This document shows positions 10,593-28,199 of a stretch of 64,000 nt of DNA, in pieces. The notes under the pieces are model-generated. The model searched no databases. It was given only the letters and a program-made list of their open reading frames with translations, and had not been told where the DNA came from. Origin of the DNA: Anoplopoma fimbria (lineage: Eukaryota; Chordata; Actinopteri; Perciformes; Anoplopomatidae); NCBI RefSeq assembly GCF_027596085.1, contig NC_072469.1, positions 19,594,281 through 19,658,280 of the forward strand. Direction: 5' to 3'. The stretch's first letter is position 1. Each line of letters begins with the position of its first letter. The position numbers and the translations under genes are program-made.

Positions 10593-10649
<57 letters not shown>
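10591..10649 (+). repeat. (AC)n microsatellite
   Basis: About 58 bp of AC dinucleotides directly abutting the second copy of the 84-bp unit. Confidence 0.96.
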
Positions 10650-11543
10650 GTGATCTCGTAACACCCATAATGATCACAAGTAACTTGTGCATAACAGCTC
10701 TCTGCAGTTTATCCAGTAGAATATGAAGGGAAGAAGATTTTCAAACTAGAGGCTACTATAATTATAACTTTTAATTACCTCTGTGACTCAATGCCCCCAA
10801 TAGTCTCTCCACCATTGTAATGTACGCTCGTAAATTAGATACAAAGGAGACAAATATTTTTTTCCAACAGGAAAGGAAAGGAATAGTCCCTAGACCCTTA
10901 CGATCGCCATGGCACACTTGTGTTATGACTACAGGTGACGATGTATACCTTTAGACATAGTGTGTGTGTGTATGGAAGTGTGTGTCTATATATATATAGA
11001 GAGAGAGAGAGAGAGACACACACACACACCATTTCCTCATCTTATTTGGTATGAACACGATGCATGATCTTGTCTGTGAGTCCATGACCACCACCTTAGT
11101 GATTATGCTCTACAGTCCCATTTTGTGTGGATTTTTCCAATCACGTTCAGAGGTTTAACAAGGAGCTATAATAACAACGCCTCCATGTATAACACGCTGT
11201 TTGATGTAACACCGAGGTACCGGTATTCAGCATACAGGGAATGGCCTGTAAATAAGCAAAATAGGCTTAACTTTGTGGAAATGAGCATGCCCAGTCTTGA
11301 GTTGTAGCCCCATTGCACACAGCACTGGGCCACAAGGGATCCACGTGTTTTATAGATAACAAAGACGGAACATAACGTAGGGAGCTTTGGAAAAAACATG
11401 GCTCAGGGGTAAGCACAATAGCCAGGCCAAACAGCCTTCTGAGGGCCTACCGGTAATTCAGACAATTAGCCTGTATAATATACTATGCAGTCTCATTATT
11501 TGGACAGCGTTGTGGGTGGTGGCTTCAGCCTGTATACGTCTCA

Positions 11544-11545
<2 letters not shown>
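10650..11545. other. Intergenic, nothing recognised
   Basis: Non-repetitive except a short (AT)/(GA)/(CA) patch at 10987-11028. No gene seen. Confidence 0.45.
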
Positions 11546-11596
<51 letters not shown>

Positions 11597-11603
11597 GTGT
11601 GCG
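11546..11603 (+). repeat. (GT)n microsatellite
   Basis: 58 bp of GT with two GC interruptions. Confidence 0.95.
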
Positions 11604-12100
11604 TGGAATTTTCGGTGTGCACATGCAAAATATGCGAATTGTCAAAAATGTGAAATACGAAGTGTTTTGCATGACAAAAGACCCCAAAATGCTTTCCTAG
11701 AAATGTTATGTACATTAATACATAATACATTAATTCCCCCTTTTTTTATGAAAAGCTACTTGTTGATTATAAATGTTATTAACTGATTTCGTAATTGTTG
11801 CTCCAAGATGTTATTAAAGGAAATACGGAGACTAATTGGATTGTCATTGGCTACATTTCGAATTTACATTGTCTGGAAAATCTTGTGGGAAAAGCAACCC
11901 TGACTCTGCACTTTTAGCCTCTACAATCACTGTTCACCTTGTTTTACTGGGATTTATTTCAAAGGGATATTATTGAATATTATAATTATTATTTCTAATA
12001 TTTCACGCTAATGTACATTTTTGTATCCATTACAATTGCTTGTGCAATTACACAATAAATAAACAGTGCTACACCCTGCTTAACAGCACGGTTCAAATAT

Positions 12101-12102
<2 letters not shown>

Positions 12103-12144
<42 letters not shown>
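12103..12144 (+). repeat. (CA)n microsatellite
   Basis: 42 bp of CA dinucleotides. The flanking stretches 11604-12102 and 12145-12378 are AT-rich with nothing recognised. Confidence 0.95.
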
Positions 12145-12145
<1 letters not shown>

Positions 12146-12372
12146 TGTAAAGGGGAAAAAAAGGTATTAAAAAAACGTTGGAAATGCCGATGACGTTATT
12201 AAAGTGTAGTCATATAAATATAATATATATGTCTATGAAGTATGGAGAATAAGTAGGTCAGTCTATAGTCAACCAGAGAGGGAAAAAAAAAATCATATGG
12301 ATGGAAATATAGAGCCAACAAAAGCAGATGAGTTCAGGGGAGCAGCCTAAACGTGGAAAAGCAGCTCTCATA

Positions 12373-12377
<5 letters not shown>

Positions 12378-12403
<26 letters not shown>
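12378..12403 (+). repeat. Poly(A) run
   Basis: 26 consecutive A residues with no retroelement body recognised beside them. Confidence 0.9.
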
Positions 12404-12699
12404 GCAAAGGTCTTTGTTTAAGCTGCACCGCGTTAACACACACATCAAACTGTCTTAAATACCCCGAGTGTGGAGTCATTTTACCAGCATACAATCGATT
12501 GCATATCCGTGCACTTTTGATGTGGACCAACAGGGAATAGCACAATGCATTCCAGTCTTATCATTACACTTCTCAAGCTCAGGTTCTGCTTGTAAACTCT
12601 ATGAACTGGGGGAGAATTTGTGAAATGTGAACTTGTCATAGCTGCATTATTTACTCTAACAGCACAGTGTGTGTGTGTGTGTGTGTGATTGTAAACTAT

Positions 12700-13138
12700 G
12701 GGTGTGTGAGGGGGTGGGGATGGAATATCCATTTTTATTGCATCACCTGTCAGCCTCGTCCAATGGGCGTCGACTGCGAGGGCATTAATTGATGAAGGTG
12801 TCTTGAGACTGCACCTCCCCTCTCTGTCGTTTTATTTGTGGCTTAACCAGCAGCCAGAATAGCAGCTGCATTTTTAGCTCTTATTCTGTTTCTCTCTCTC
12901 TCTCTCTCTCTCTCTTTCTCCCTCCCCTCCACACTCACAACTCCCTCTCCCTCCCTCTCCTTCCCTCCCTCCCTCTCTCTCTCTCTCTCTTCTCGTTATT
13001 TTATCCCTCTGGCTGAGGCAGTGGTGTACACCTACCCCTCATCCTGCTGCCGACCAGAGGGGAGTGGAGCCGGCAGAGGCAGGTAGCAGCAGCAGCTCCG
13101 GCTTGGTGGACGCATCCATCCCGTCGCATTCCTCCACC
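12700..13138 (+). promoter_or_regulatory. skida1: skida1 upstream region / probable 5' leader with pyrimidine tract
   Basis: A long C+T tract (12893-12991, mostly (CT)n and CCCT repeats) is followed by GC-richer sequence (13000-13138) leading to the upstream ORF and the skida1 start. No clear TATA box is seen. Pyrimidine tracts of this kind are common in TATA-less vertebrate promoters and leaders; the exact start site is not visible. Confidence 0.45.
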
Positions 13139-13213
13139 ATGCCGAACTGGAGCAAGAGGCGACGAGTGGATGCTGTCAGATCATTCATATTAGACACCGG
13201 CAGCTCCATTTAA
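13139..13213 (+). CDS. Upstream ORF in skida1 leader (24 codons)
   Basis: The ATG at 13139 sits in an excellent initiation context (TCCACCATGC), better than the one at the skida1 start (AAAACATGG). It opens a 24-codon frame rich in Arg and Lys (MPNWSKRRRVDAVRSF…) that closes with TAA at 13211-13213, 165 bp before the main ATG. If the leader is transcribed unspliced, this uORF would lower skida1 translation. No known peptide is recognised. It may be spliced out, because a GTATGA donor-like sequence lies at 13280. Confidence 0.5.
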   Translation: MPNWSKRRRVDAVRSFILDTGSSI

Positions 13214-13378
13214 GTCTGCATGTCAAAGTTTGTATTTTCATGACGCAGCAGCAGTGTCGGCAGTGTGGATGGATTAAAGGTATGACCAGGATGCCTTAAT
13301 CGCAGCCCCAAAATGCCATTTACTGGTAAAGCCATAACACACTGAGAGAGTGGATTGATACATTGGATACATAAAAAC

Positions 13379-15810
13379 ATGGGAGACCTGAAGAGTGGCT
13401 TTGAGGAAATGCAAGGAGTGAGATTGGGATACCTGCTCATCAAAGGCAAGCAAATGTTTGCTTTGTCTCAGGTCTTCACCGACCTGCTGAAGAACATCCC
13501 TCGGACCACGGTGCACAAACGCATGGACCACCTGAATGTGAAGAAGCACCACTGTGACCTGGAGGAGCTGAGGAAGCTCAAAGCAATAAACTCTATAGCT
13601 TTCCACGCCGCTAAATGCACGCTGATATCTCGGGAGGACGTGGAGGCTCTGTATGTCTCCTGCAAGACGGAGAGGGTGTTGAAGTCCAACAAAAGGAAAG
13701 CGAAAGCTGTGTGTGTCCCCGGGGACCAGGACGCATCCCGGGGACTCCTCTGCACCGACAACGAGCTGTGGAAGGAAAAAGTTTGGTTTAGTTTGCACGG
13801 CGTCCCGGAGACTCTGTCACTGCACAGCAAACCGGGCAGGAGGAGAGAGCTGACCCCTTGCCTTACCGACTCCAAACTACCTCAATTCCACGACAAAACC
13901 CAAGAACAGGAGTGCAGTTCTGTGACAAAGTCCATTCACAAACACTTTAAAAACTATGAAACAGAGAAAATCGCAGGGAACCGGGTCACTCCGAGCCAAA
14001 GGCATTCGTTTTTAGCTGCTCAGTCCAGGCTCTCGAGCTCAGCCTGCGACCTACTTCACAAGAGGAAGAGGAGGCGCGAGGGGGTGGCAGGGACGGCGCG
14101 AGGCACTCGTGGAGCAGGAGCAGGCACGCGCACCAGCACGCACTGCTCGTTCAGCCCAAATCAGCTCACGGTGCGTCTTTTGGCTCTTTCCACCTGGGTC
14201 CGGATTTCTATCTTGACCCCAGACCTCACCATCACCACCACCACCAGCATCACCATCACCACCACCACCACCACCACCAGCACCACCAGCAGCACCAGCA
14301 GCAGGACGAGCAGCCCAGTTTCCAGGAGAGCTGCAGCAGCGACACCGAGTCCAGTATCTACTCGGACCGGGCCTACCCAGATTCGGACTTTGGATCCGGC
14401 CTCTCCAGCACCACCAGCAGCAACAACTCTGGGAGCTCCGAGGAGGAGGATGATGAAGAAGATGAAGAAGATGGGGAGGTGGGTGAGGATGAGGATGACA
14501 CGCAGTCAGAGAGTTCAGAGGTCAGCTCAGATGAGGAGGAGAGCTCGTCTCAGTCCGACTCCAGCTCGGTTTCTAGCCGCGTTTCGGTGCAGAGCATTCG
14601 GTTCCGACGGGCCAGGGTCGGAGCTCTCAAAGGTCTCAACACCAGCAAAGCACCTTTGGTCCTGCAGCCTACGTTTCACTACAACAACCAGCATCCACAA
14701 GAGAAACAGCACAGGACACTGGGCCATGTCTACCCTCCACACACAGGGGAGAAACGTCAGAAATGTGACTTTATATCCAGTAAATCTACACTCGACTTTG
14801 GACCTTTACAGCCACCAAAATTCATGGGGGAGAGCTTTTTCACTGAGTCCAAACGGGAAAAGGCGTTTTTTGAGGCAGATCCGATCAGGGTCGACCACAT
14901 GGACGAGCCGGCCCCTTATTCACGGACACACACTCGGTTTAAGGCTTTTAACCCCTTGTGCAGGACACAGGGGCATCCCACCAAGTGCCACCAATGGGAC
15001 CAGGTCAAAGACGCAAAGAGCCACAGATGTTCCGACAAAAGGGAGGTGAAGAACCTCAAATGTCCCACTCCAATGAAAAAAATCAAGACCGAGCCGGAGG
15101 AGCTCTCTGTGACCGCCGCTCCTTCCTCGGAGAGCGGCAGGACAACCAGGACACCACCCTTCAACCTCCACAATGTGAAAGTTAAAGTGGAGGAGAGCTG
15201 GGATGAGTATGAATACCAGAGCCAGCTAGTCAAATGCAAAGGAGATAATAAGACAGAGAGAGACTTCTTCTTCAACAGTGGGATTAAAGCCACAGAGAAG
15301 AGTCCTGATGTGGCCCCCAGGTCTCCCTGTGGTCCTCAGGAATACAGGAGCACCCAGGACACCCCATGCATTTTGCAAGGGGAGCACAGGAACAAAAGCT
15401 GCAGGGTTAGGGTGCTGGGGAGTAAAAAAAACCAAGTCTCCAGGATGCAATCAAAACTAAACGTGCCCAGAGTCAACAAAACTGCCTTTTTCTCTTCTTC
15501 TTCCTCCTCCTCCTCCTCCTCTTCTCCTTGTTCGTCTTCTTCTCGTCCCAGTGAGGAGGTATCCGTGAAACCGAGCAGACGCAGACGCATTGCCAGCTCA
15601 GCTCCAGTGAAAATGCCCTTCAGCCTGATCGCAAATTTCCCTTCCCCACCGTCGCTTGTTGTCGGCAGTGACGGGGATCTGTGCCCGGCTTCCTCCCTGA
15701 ACTCGCTGAGGGCCCCCGGGCCTCCCCCTCCGTCCCACCCCGTGTGGAGGTGGCAGCCAGGCGGCCAGATTCTCCCTCCCCCACTCCCTCAGAGAACTAG
15801 GAAATACTGA
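13379..15810 (+). CDS. skida1: SKIDA1, SKI/DACH domain-containing protein 1 (one frame break)
   Basis: Nuclear protein with a SKI/SNO/DACH domain, a fold that mediates transcriptional co-repressor contacts; its own function is little known. ATG 13379 begins [20 protein letters not shown], matching the vertebrate SKIDA1 start. The DACH-box domain fills about residues 10-105, followed by a basic cluster KRKRRRE. Next come a His/Gln-rich run (14230-14290), the acidic segment [13 protein letters not shown], and a Ser run near 15500. Two sumoylation-type motifs follow (IKTE near 15088, VKVE near 15183), and the conserved C terminus ends NFPSPP…[10 protein letters not shown]…RTRKY. The coding sequence is intronless. 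The first about 235 codons read in one frame and everything from about 14090 in another; both frames are open across the switch, and a G5 run at 14080-14084 is the likeliest site of a missing base. About 810 residues, versus roughly 900 in mammals. Gene identity is secure; whether the break is real is not. Confidence 0.94.
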
Positions 15811-16524
15811 GCTGGTTTTTTAAAAGCAAAGAAAAAAAAAACATGAAACAAAACAAAACAAAAGCCCTCCACTGTAACAATCTCCAATCCTAGTCTTAAT
15901 GAGAGCTCACCAAATTGTGGTTCTTGGTGTTTTAGGCTATTATTGGTTTTTGGGTTTACATTCTTTTTTTTTTTTAGATCGATCGAGGAAAAAACACGCA
16001 AGAAAGAAAGAAAGAAACCCCCTTTTGGAGCTTCAGAAAACGCCCACAGGACTGTGAAACACCGCTTGTGGATTTATGCTTAAAAAAACAAAACACGTGT
16101 GTTTTTGAATAAGCTATCAATCCTCAGCAATATGTTAGGTTCTCCTTGTTGTAGGCTATTACCTTGACTATTTTCTAATTCTCTCTTATTCGCTTTTCTA
16201 TGCTCGACCTGTTGGATTGTATGGTGCCAGGGTTCCAGTGGGCTGTGCTTTGTCTGAAAGAGGAAAAGGGTTAAAAAAAATAACCTACAGTACTGAGGCT
16301 GCTCTCAATCTTTCTGGGACTGGGAGAAAGTTTGACTTGGCAAATCAAAAAAGAAAAAAATCAGGGTTTCCCCATTCTGTGCCACCTGGTATATTTTTCA
16401 AATCAAAGCTGTGTTTTCTTTCATGACTGTCATGCTGACCAGCTTGGTCACAATAGTCCAAGTGTTCAATTTCAGAGAATTATTATTTTTTTTTTTAAAT
16501 CTATACATACTCACAGTTAAGCCT

Positions 16525-16560
<36 letters not shown>

Positions 16561-18700
16561 CAGGAACTTATTCCTGGTGGTTGTGGGTTTTTCTTTCCTA
16601 GAGTGCTTGTGATTTGGTTTTTCAGTCTTGTTTTATTTTCCGCTGAGTATTTCCTGGTTTGCATTTGTGTGACTGTGCACAGATGCAAGCCCATACACAA
16701 CACAGGCCTTATGTACAGACAATCAAAAAGAAAAAGGCTCTGACCTTTATGGCACGTTAGGTCCCACGATATAGCCTCTATTCATGTACCCCCTTGGTCC
16801 ACTTGGCCACCGGTTTTTTCTCCTGCACACCATATTTGTGCCAGGTTGCAGTCTGTATTTGCGTTTAAAGCAACAACATGAATCAGGAAAAAAAGAGGAA
16901 AACACAGACATAATGACGATGTCCAAGAATAGGCTATGGATGGGATGTGTTCAGGAGTCACAGTGAGGGGGAAAAACCACCAAAACAGCGTGAAATACCT
17001 AGCTACTCTGGCTACTCAGAAACAATGCAACAAAGCACAAGAGAGGCTTAAATGCATTGCACTTTGATACTGTTGGGGGTCTTGTTTCAGCTTTAGGGTT
17101 TTCTGACTAGCCTGTGAAATGATGTCTGAGAGATGCTCATAGAAAAGAACAGCTAGAGGTGAGACTGTTTGATTTGAATGTAGACACAAAGGCCACGCTG
17201 CATTCATTTGAATGCTATTTGAGTACAGCATTCGCCATAAGAGAGTTTCTAACAATGCCATGTCTGATTTTCTTTGATTTAGTAATATGCTTATTTTCCT
17301 GAAGCCACTTGTTTATTGTTCTATTTCTTAGTTGAAGTCCATTGTCCCAATCTGAGTTGGAGGGGGAAAAAAATGTTTCATATTATTGGACACCCAAAAT
17401 ACAGTCTTTTTTTTAAATATTGCTTTCTTGTCAAGAACGTCACCATCTCATTATCTTTTAATGTAGCCTTTTGAATATGGCCGCTCAGTGAATGTAGTAA
17501 CCCCAGAGCTGTTGCATTTGCTCCCCAAATGCAGCGATAGACTTCAGTGTATCACCTTTCTTTTTTTTGTTTTAAAGAAGAGTAAATCAAGTGATTGAGG
17601 CTGCACCTACCTGTAGGTGTTGTAAGTGAACGTGTAGATGTTTTTAATGGCGCTCTGCTAATTGGCAGGCTTTTCTGTCTGCGACAAAGAGAGGCCCAGC
17701 TTATGGAGAGCCGGATCACAACAAACCCAAAGCCCGTGAATGATGTCAGCCCACTCACAAGCACAGCAAAAGGGTGCATTCATTCAGAGGATTGTAGAAA
17801 CTATTTAATAGGTGATTGTATTAAAAAAAAAAAGAGAGTAGAGAGAAGGGGGGGAGAAAAAAAAGTACAAAAAGTGAGTTTCTCCCTGCTTAAACCAGTG
17901 TGGATACATATGGTAGATGTTTAGCACCGCTCTGCATCCGTGGAAGCCCCAGCTTACACATCTGAGGGCTGGAGCGACGATTCAAACTTGAACTTATATT
18001 ATCAGCCTGTAAACTGGCTGTTTTTTGGGGGTTTTTTTTTGGGGGGGAGCTGTGACACAAGCTGTAGAGCAGGCTTGCAGTAAAACGGAGGAGGGTGGGG
18101 GTGGGTGGAGGAGGAGAGAGAAGCTTTCAACCTTTAATCCGCATGTCAAAAGCATAGGCTGAGGAGGAATAGCCCGACGCACCAGCCTGTTCTCACGCAG
18201 CACTCACAATGCGACGGAGGGACGGAGGTGGTGGTAATGGTGGTAATGGTGGTAATGGCCTGTTGGGAGGGTCTTTCCACCATTAAGACAAATAGATCTC
18301 TGACAGTGACGCTATCAATGTAAACAATTGCATCGTGCAGCAGCACCACCCTCCTCCTCCACCCCCATCCTTTCCTTCTCCTCTTCCTCATTCACTTCGC
18401 ATTTTTTGATACAATACTTGAGGTCAGGTTTTGTTTGTTTTTTTTGACACGGAATTTGAAGTCACTGGTTGTTTATATGAAATTGACTATTTATTTTTGT
18501 GAATTTTTCTGGGGTTTTTTCTTGTACATTTGATATTTTTTTTGTTGTTGTTGTTGTTGTGAATGTATATAGAAAAGCTGCACTCAAAATGGAAACTTGA
18601 ACGGTGGATTTCTGAAGCACTTTCCCTTCCTTTTTGTTTTTTTTTTTATTATGGAGCATTCATTAAACGCGACTGAGTGTAATTATCAGATTCTTTCTCT
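15811..18700 (+). other. skida1: skida1 3' UTR / downstream sequence
   Basis: No second gene is seen. The sequence is rich in A and T homopolymers (15830-15860, 15964-15976, 16479-16560) and probably includes a long 3' UTR. An ATTAAA hexamer at 18662-18667 is one possible polyadenylation signal, but no AATAAA was spotted closer. The interval 17600-18400 is repeat-poor and may contain regulatory sequence. Confidence 0.4.
16525..16560. repeat. Poly(T)-poly(A) perfect palindrome
   Basis: About 19 T residues run straight into about 17 A residues, forming a self-complementary 36-bp tract. Confidence 0.9.
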
Positions 18701-20608
18701 TTCTTTTGAGTTGCAAAATCATTTGTTGTGGAGGGGTTTTCACAGGTTTCATTATGGGGGAATTGGCCTGAGATTTTTGCAATAGTGTTATGAAAACAAA
18801 AAAAGAAGTGAGGTGATGTTTTAAAACTTTTTTTTATGGGGGTTCCCTTAAATCTTTTATTTTAGGAACACAGCTGATTTTCATCATTGATATTACAAGT
18901 TGCCATTAAATGCCCTCGACCTTTCAGTTTACTCATTTGTATAAATGTTTAAAAGCGTTTAGGAAAATTTAACATATCTAATCTACCATTTAAATAATAC
19001 CAGATAAGGATTTCGACCTGATGATAAATTGTTTCAGATTTGAAAGGAAATAGACCCCAAATAGATTTAGTGCTTATCCCCATTGTGGGCAGTTTTAACT
19101 AACAATAGAACCTATGATGACTATGGTAAATAGTTACACCTCAAACATGGCTCCATACAGTGTCTCCAGTTCGGTTGAACTCTTAAAGTGAGGGAATCCC
19201 AGTGGTAGGCCTGCGGAGCCTGCAATAATAACAAGAGGCAAACCGCAGACATTTACACATGCAGCATTTCCAACCACATGTGCACAAGGTGGTGCAAGGC
19301 TGCTGCTCTAATATATTAAGGGAGAAACCTCAATAAACTGGCCGAAACTCCTGCAGAGACGCTGAACATTTGTGCAACTCTTGAAACAAATAGTACTGTA
19401 GCTTGTGTGCAGAGATGGCCAACGTGTCGACAAAACAACATTATTCCCTTTGACAAGCAAGTAGGCAAATGGTCTAGTAGCAACAAAGTATATAGCTACA
19501 TCATAATGGATGAAATGCAATAAAATAAATTATTCACAACCATCGGTGCATGTTTGGGCACACAGGAATATAGCTAAACTCATACTAATGTGTGCATGAG
19601 CAGGACCATGCAAGTAACTTTTCTGAGAAGCTTTGACCAGACTTGCTCTTCAGCTCAATCTGCCATGTTTGACGTGATGTGTCCCTGATTAATGGGACTC
19701 TGTGGTATAAGGTCCAGGCCAAAGCCCCGAGGTTGATAAGGGGATCCGGGGCTGGCAGTCTGCTGCTGGAGCCTGGAGGGGCCATACTGGGAGCTGAGAC
19801 GAACCATTATACTGCTGCTGGCGTTTGAGGGTGAAATTCCAGTGCGGATTGGGAACCAGTAGACTGTAACTTCTATAGAATAACAATAGAAAGAAACGTG
19901 GACAAGAACAATTAGACAATAAGACGAGCCTTAACAAAAAAAAAACAATGTTTTCTAAAGAGCACATCTTAAATTATATTTGTGGCTGACTGAATGTTTT
20001 GGAAACGAAGTTGCTGACAGACACGTTTAGGTCAGCACTCTGCATTGATCTTTGAGACAATCAAACACACGGAGACCGATAGAAGCAGTCAGGGCGTTTT
20101 TATGTTTAATCTCTGAACTGTAAAGTATTTCTGCTGTCACTCACCCTTTCACACAAGGTCACCCACAAGCTCATACTATGTTAATGTGAAATATTGATGC
20201 ACACAACAACGAGGGATTTGTAAATTATTTGTTTATATGTAGTTGCAGGTTTTTAATTCATATAGATTTACGTGTTACCAATATCATTTCTCTCTCTCTC
20301 TCTCTTTCTGAATTAATTTGTGAGATCAAATAGCGTAAAATAAACGGAGTGAAGCCTCCCTGCACAATGATTAATCTTTAAACACTCTTTGCTTGACCTG
20401 TTGTGTTTGAAACACCATATGCAGCGTCACTCTTAGATTAACCCTGAACCATTGTGTTGAGAACTGATGAAAGGTCAAGCTATCCAGTTAGAATAACTCT
20501 TATAAATTATTAAATACATTCTGCACTTTTTTTCTAACGTTATTGATGGAAGGAAGGTGATTAGATACTGTTCAGTACACTGATGCAATGCACAGAGTCT
20601 AAACACAC

Positions 20609-20610
<2 letters not shown>
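18701..20610. other. Intergenic, nothing recognised
   Basis: AT-rich single-copy DNA. A short (CT)n lies at 20290-20308. No exon-like frames or known repeats. Confidence 0.45.

Positions 20611-20700
<90 letters not shown>
20611..20700 (+). repeat. (CA)45 microsatellite
   Basis: 90 bp of uninterrupted CA dinucleotides. Confidence 0.98.
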
Positions 20701-27144
<6,444 letters not shown>

Positions 27145-27145
27145 G

Positions 27146-27190
<45 letters not shown>
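27145..27190. repeat. (AT)n microsatellite
   Basis: About 45 bp of alternating AT with one break. Confidence 0.93.
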
Positions 27191-27192
<2 letters not shown>

Positions 27193-27409
27193 GATCCACA
27201 TAGCGTTAGAATATTCTTTTTTTTTTTTTAACATATCTTGGGTTTAAAGCACATATGTTCACACCACATGTCAGCTTTTTTTAATTTCCTAAAGCGTTTT
27301 GATTATGTAAATACAAAGTAAACTGAGTTGATGGGCTGATTCCACTCCTCCCATCCTGGAATTATAACAAAACGCGTATAACTATGTCGATTTTCCAACA
27401 CTGAACATC

Positions 27410-27535
27410 CTCCACAGCCTGCCGGGTCCAGCCTCTCTCTGCAGCCGGCTCTGGGTCCTCGGTTGCGGCGCAGACTGCGTTATATAACACCTCCTCTCCA
27501 CACCGCGACTCTCATCCTGCAGCTTCTTTTTTTAA
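27410..27535 (+). promoter_or_regulatory. Candidate TATA promoter in a CpG-rich patch
   Basis: Within AT-rich surroundings, 27420-27530 is GC- and CpG-rich (GGTTGCGGCGCAGACTGCG) and contains TTATATAA at about 27480. It lies 2.2 kb upstream of the first pkd1l1 coding exon on the same strand and could serve pkd1l1 or a non-coding transcript. Inference from composition only. Confidence 0.3.
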
Positions 27536-27626
27536 GATTTCGTTTTCTTAACCATTTCTGAGTTGTATCAACGCGCAGACAAGTTGCACACACAGCAAAC
27601 GCTTAACGAATTATGCAGGTTATTCT

Positions 27627-27629
<3 letters not shown>

Positions 27630-27661
<32 letters not shown>
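27630..27661. repeat. (AT)n microsatellite
   Basis: About 32 bp of alternating AT. A short (GT)n lies at 27931-27954. Confidence 0.93.
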
Positions 27662-27663
<2 letters not shown>

Positions 27664-28164
27664 GCCTGGGGTGGGCATTTGCGCACCTTCACCACTACTG
27701 CACCACATATTGATGTTGAAGGTCTGCTTATAAAATGCCTCTCAAAGGGTGATCCGGGGACCCAGGGGTGCTTGAATGAGCTCCAGGGGTCCTGCACCAA
27801 AAGAGTTGCATATTTTATAAATTATTTCACGTTAAATGATCCCAGTGTGTATTATGTGGGAGTCAGATATAGGTTTCACTATATGACTGTTTTGTTTTCA
27901 TATATGCAGTTGAATAAACTAAAATAAAATATGTTTGTGTGTGTGTGTGTGTGTGGGAGGGAGGGTGGGGGTCAAATAAGATGTGTTTGTGTTTTTGTTC
28001 TTCACTATGTTTACTTGTTTTTTTGACATCTGCGACTCCCTGATTGGAGAGAGGGAACGAAATCGCAAAAATATGCTGCATTATGTTTAAAAAATGGGCA
28101 GAAACAATGTGTTTGATTCCCCCCGCTGTGTCTCTCTGTGCTGGGGAGATGACGCGGTCTCACA

Positions 28165-28180
28165 GCGCCCCCTAGTGGCC
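28165..28180 (-). promoter_or_regulatory. CTCF-like binding motif
   Basis: The minus strand reads GGCCACTAGGGGGCGC, a near-ideal match to the vertebrate CTCF core CCASYAGRKGGCR with the usual GC extension. It lies between the skida1 side and the start of pkd1l1, where a domain boundary would be plausible. Confidence 0.6.
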
Positions 28181-28199
28181 GCAGGAGAGAGTGGAACAT

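Noticed and set aside
13274..13875. Minus-strand frames of 135-174 codons under the start of skida1
   Set aside because: They are the complement of the conserved SKI/DACH domain; no homology in their own frame.
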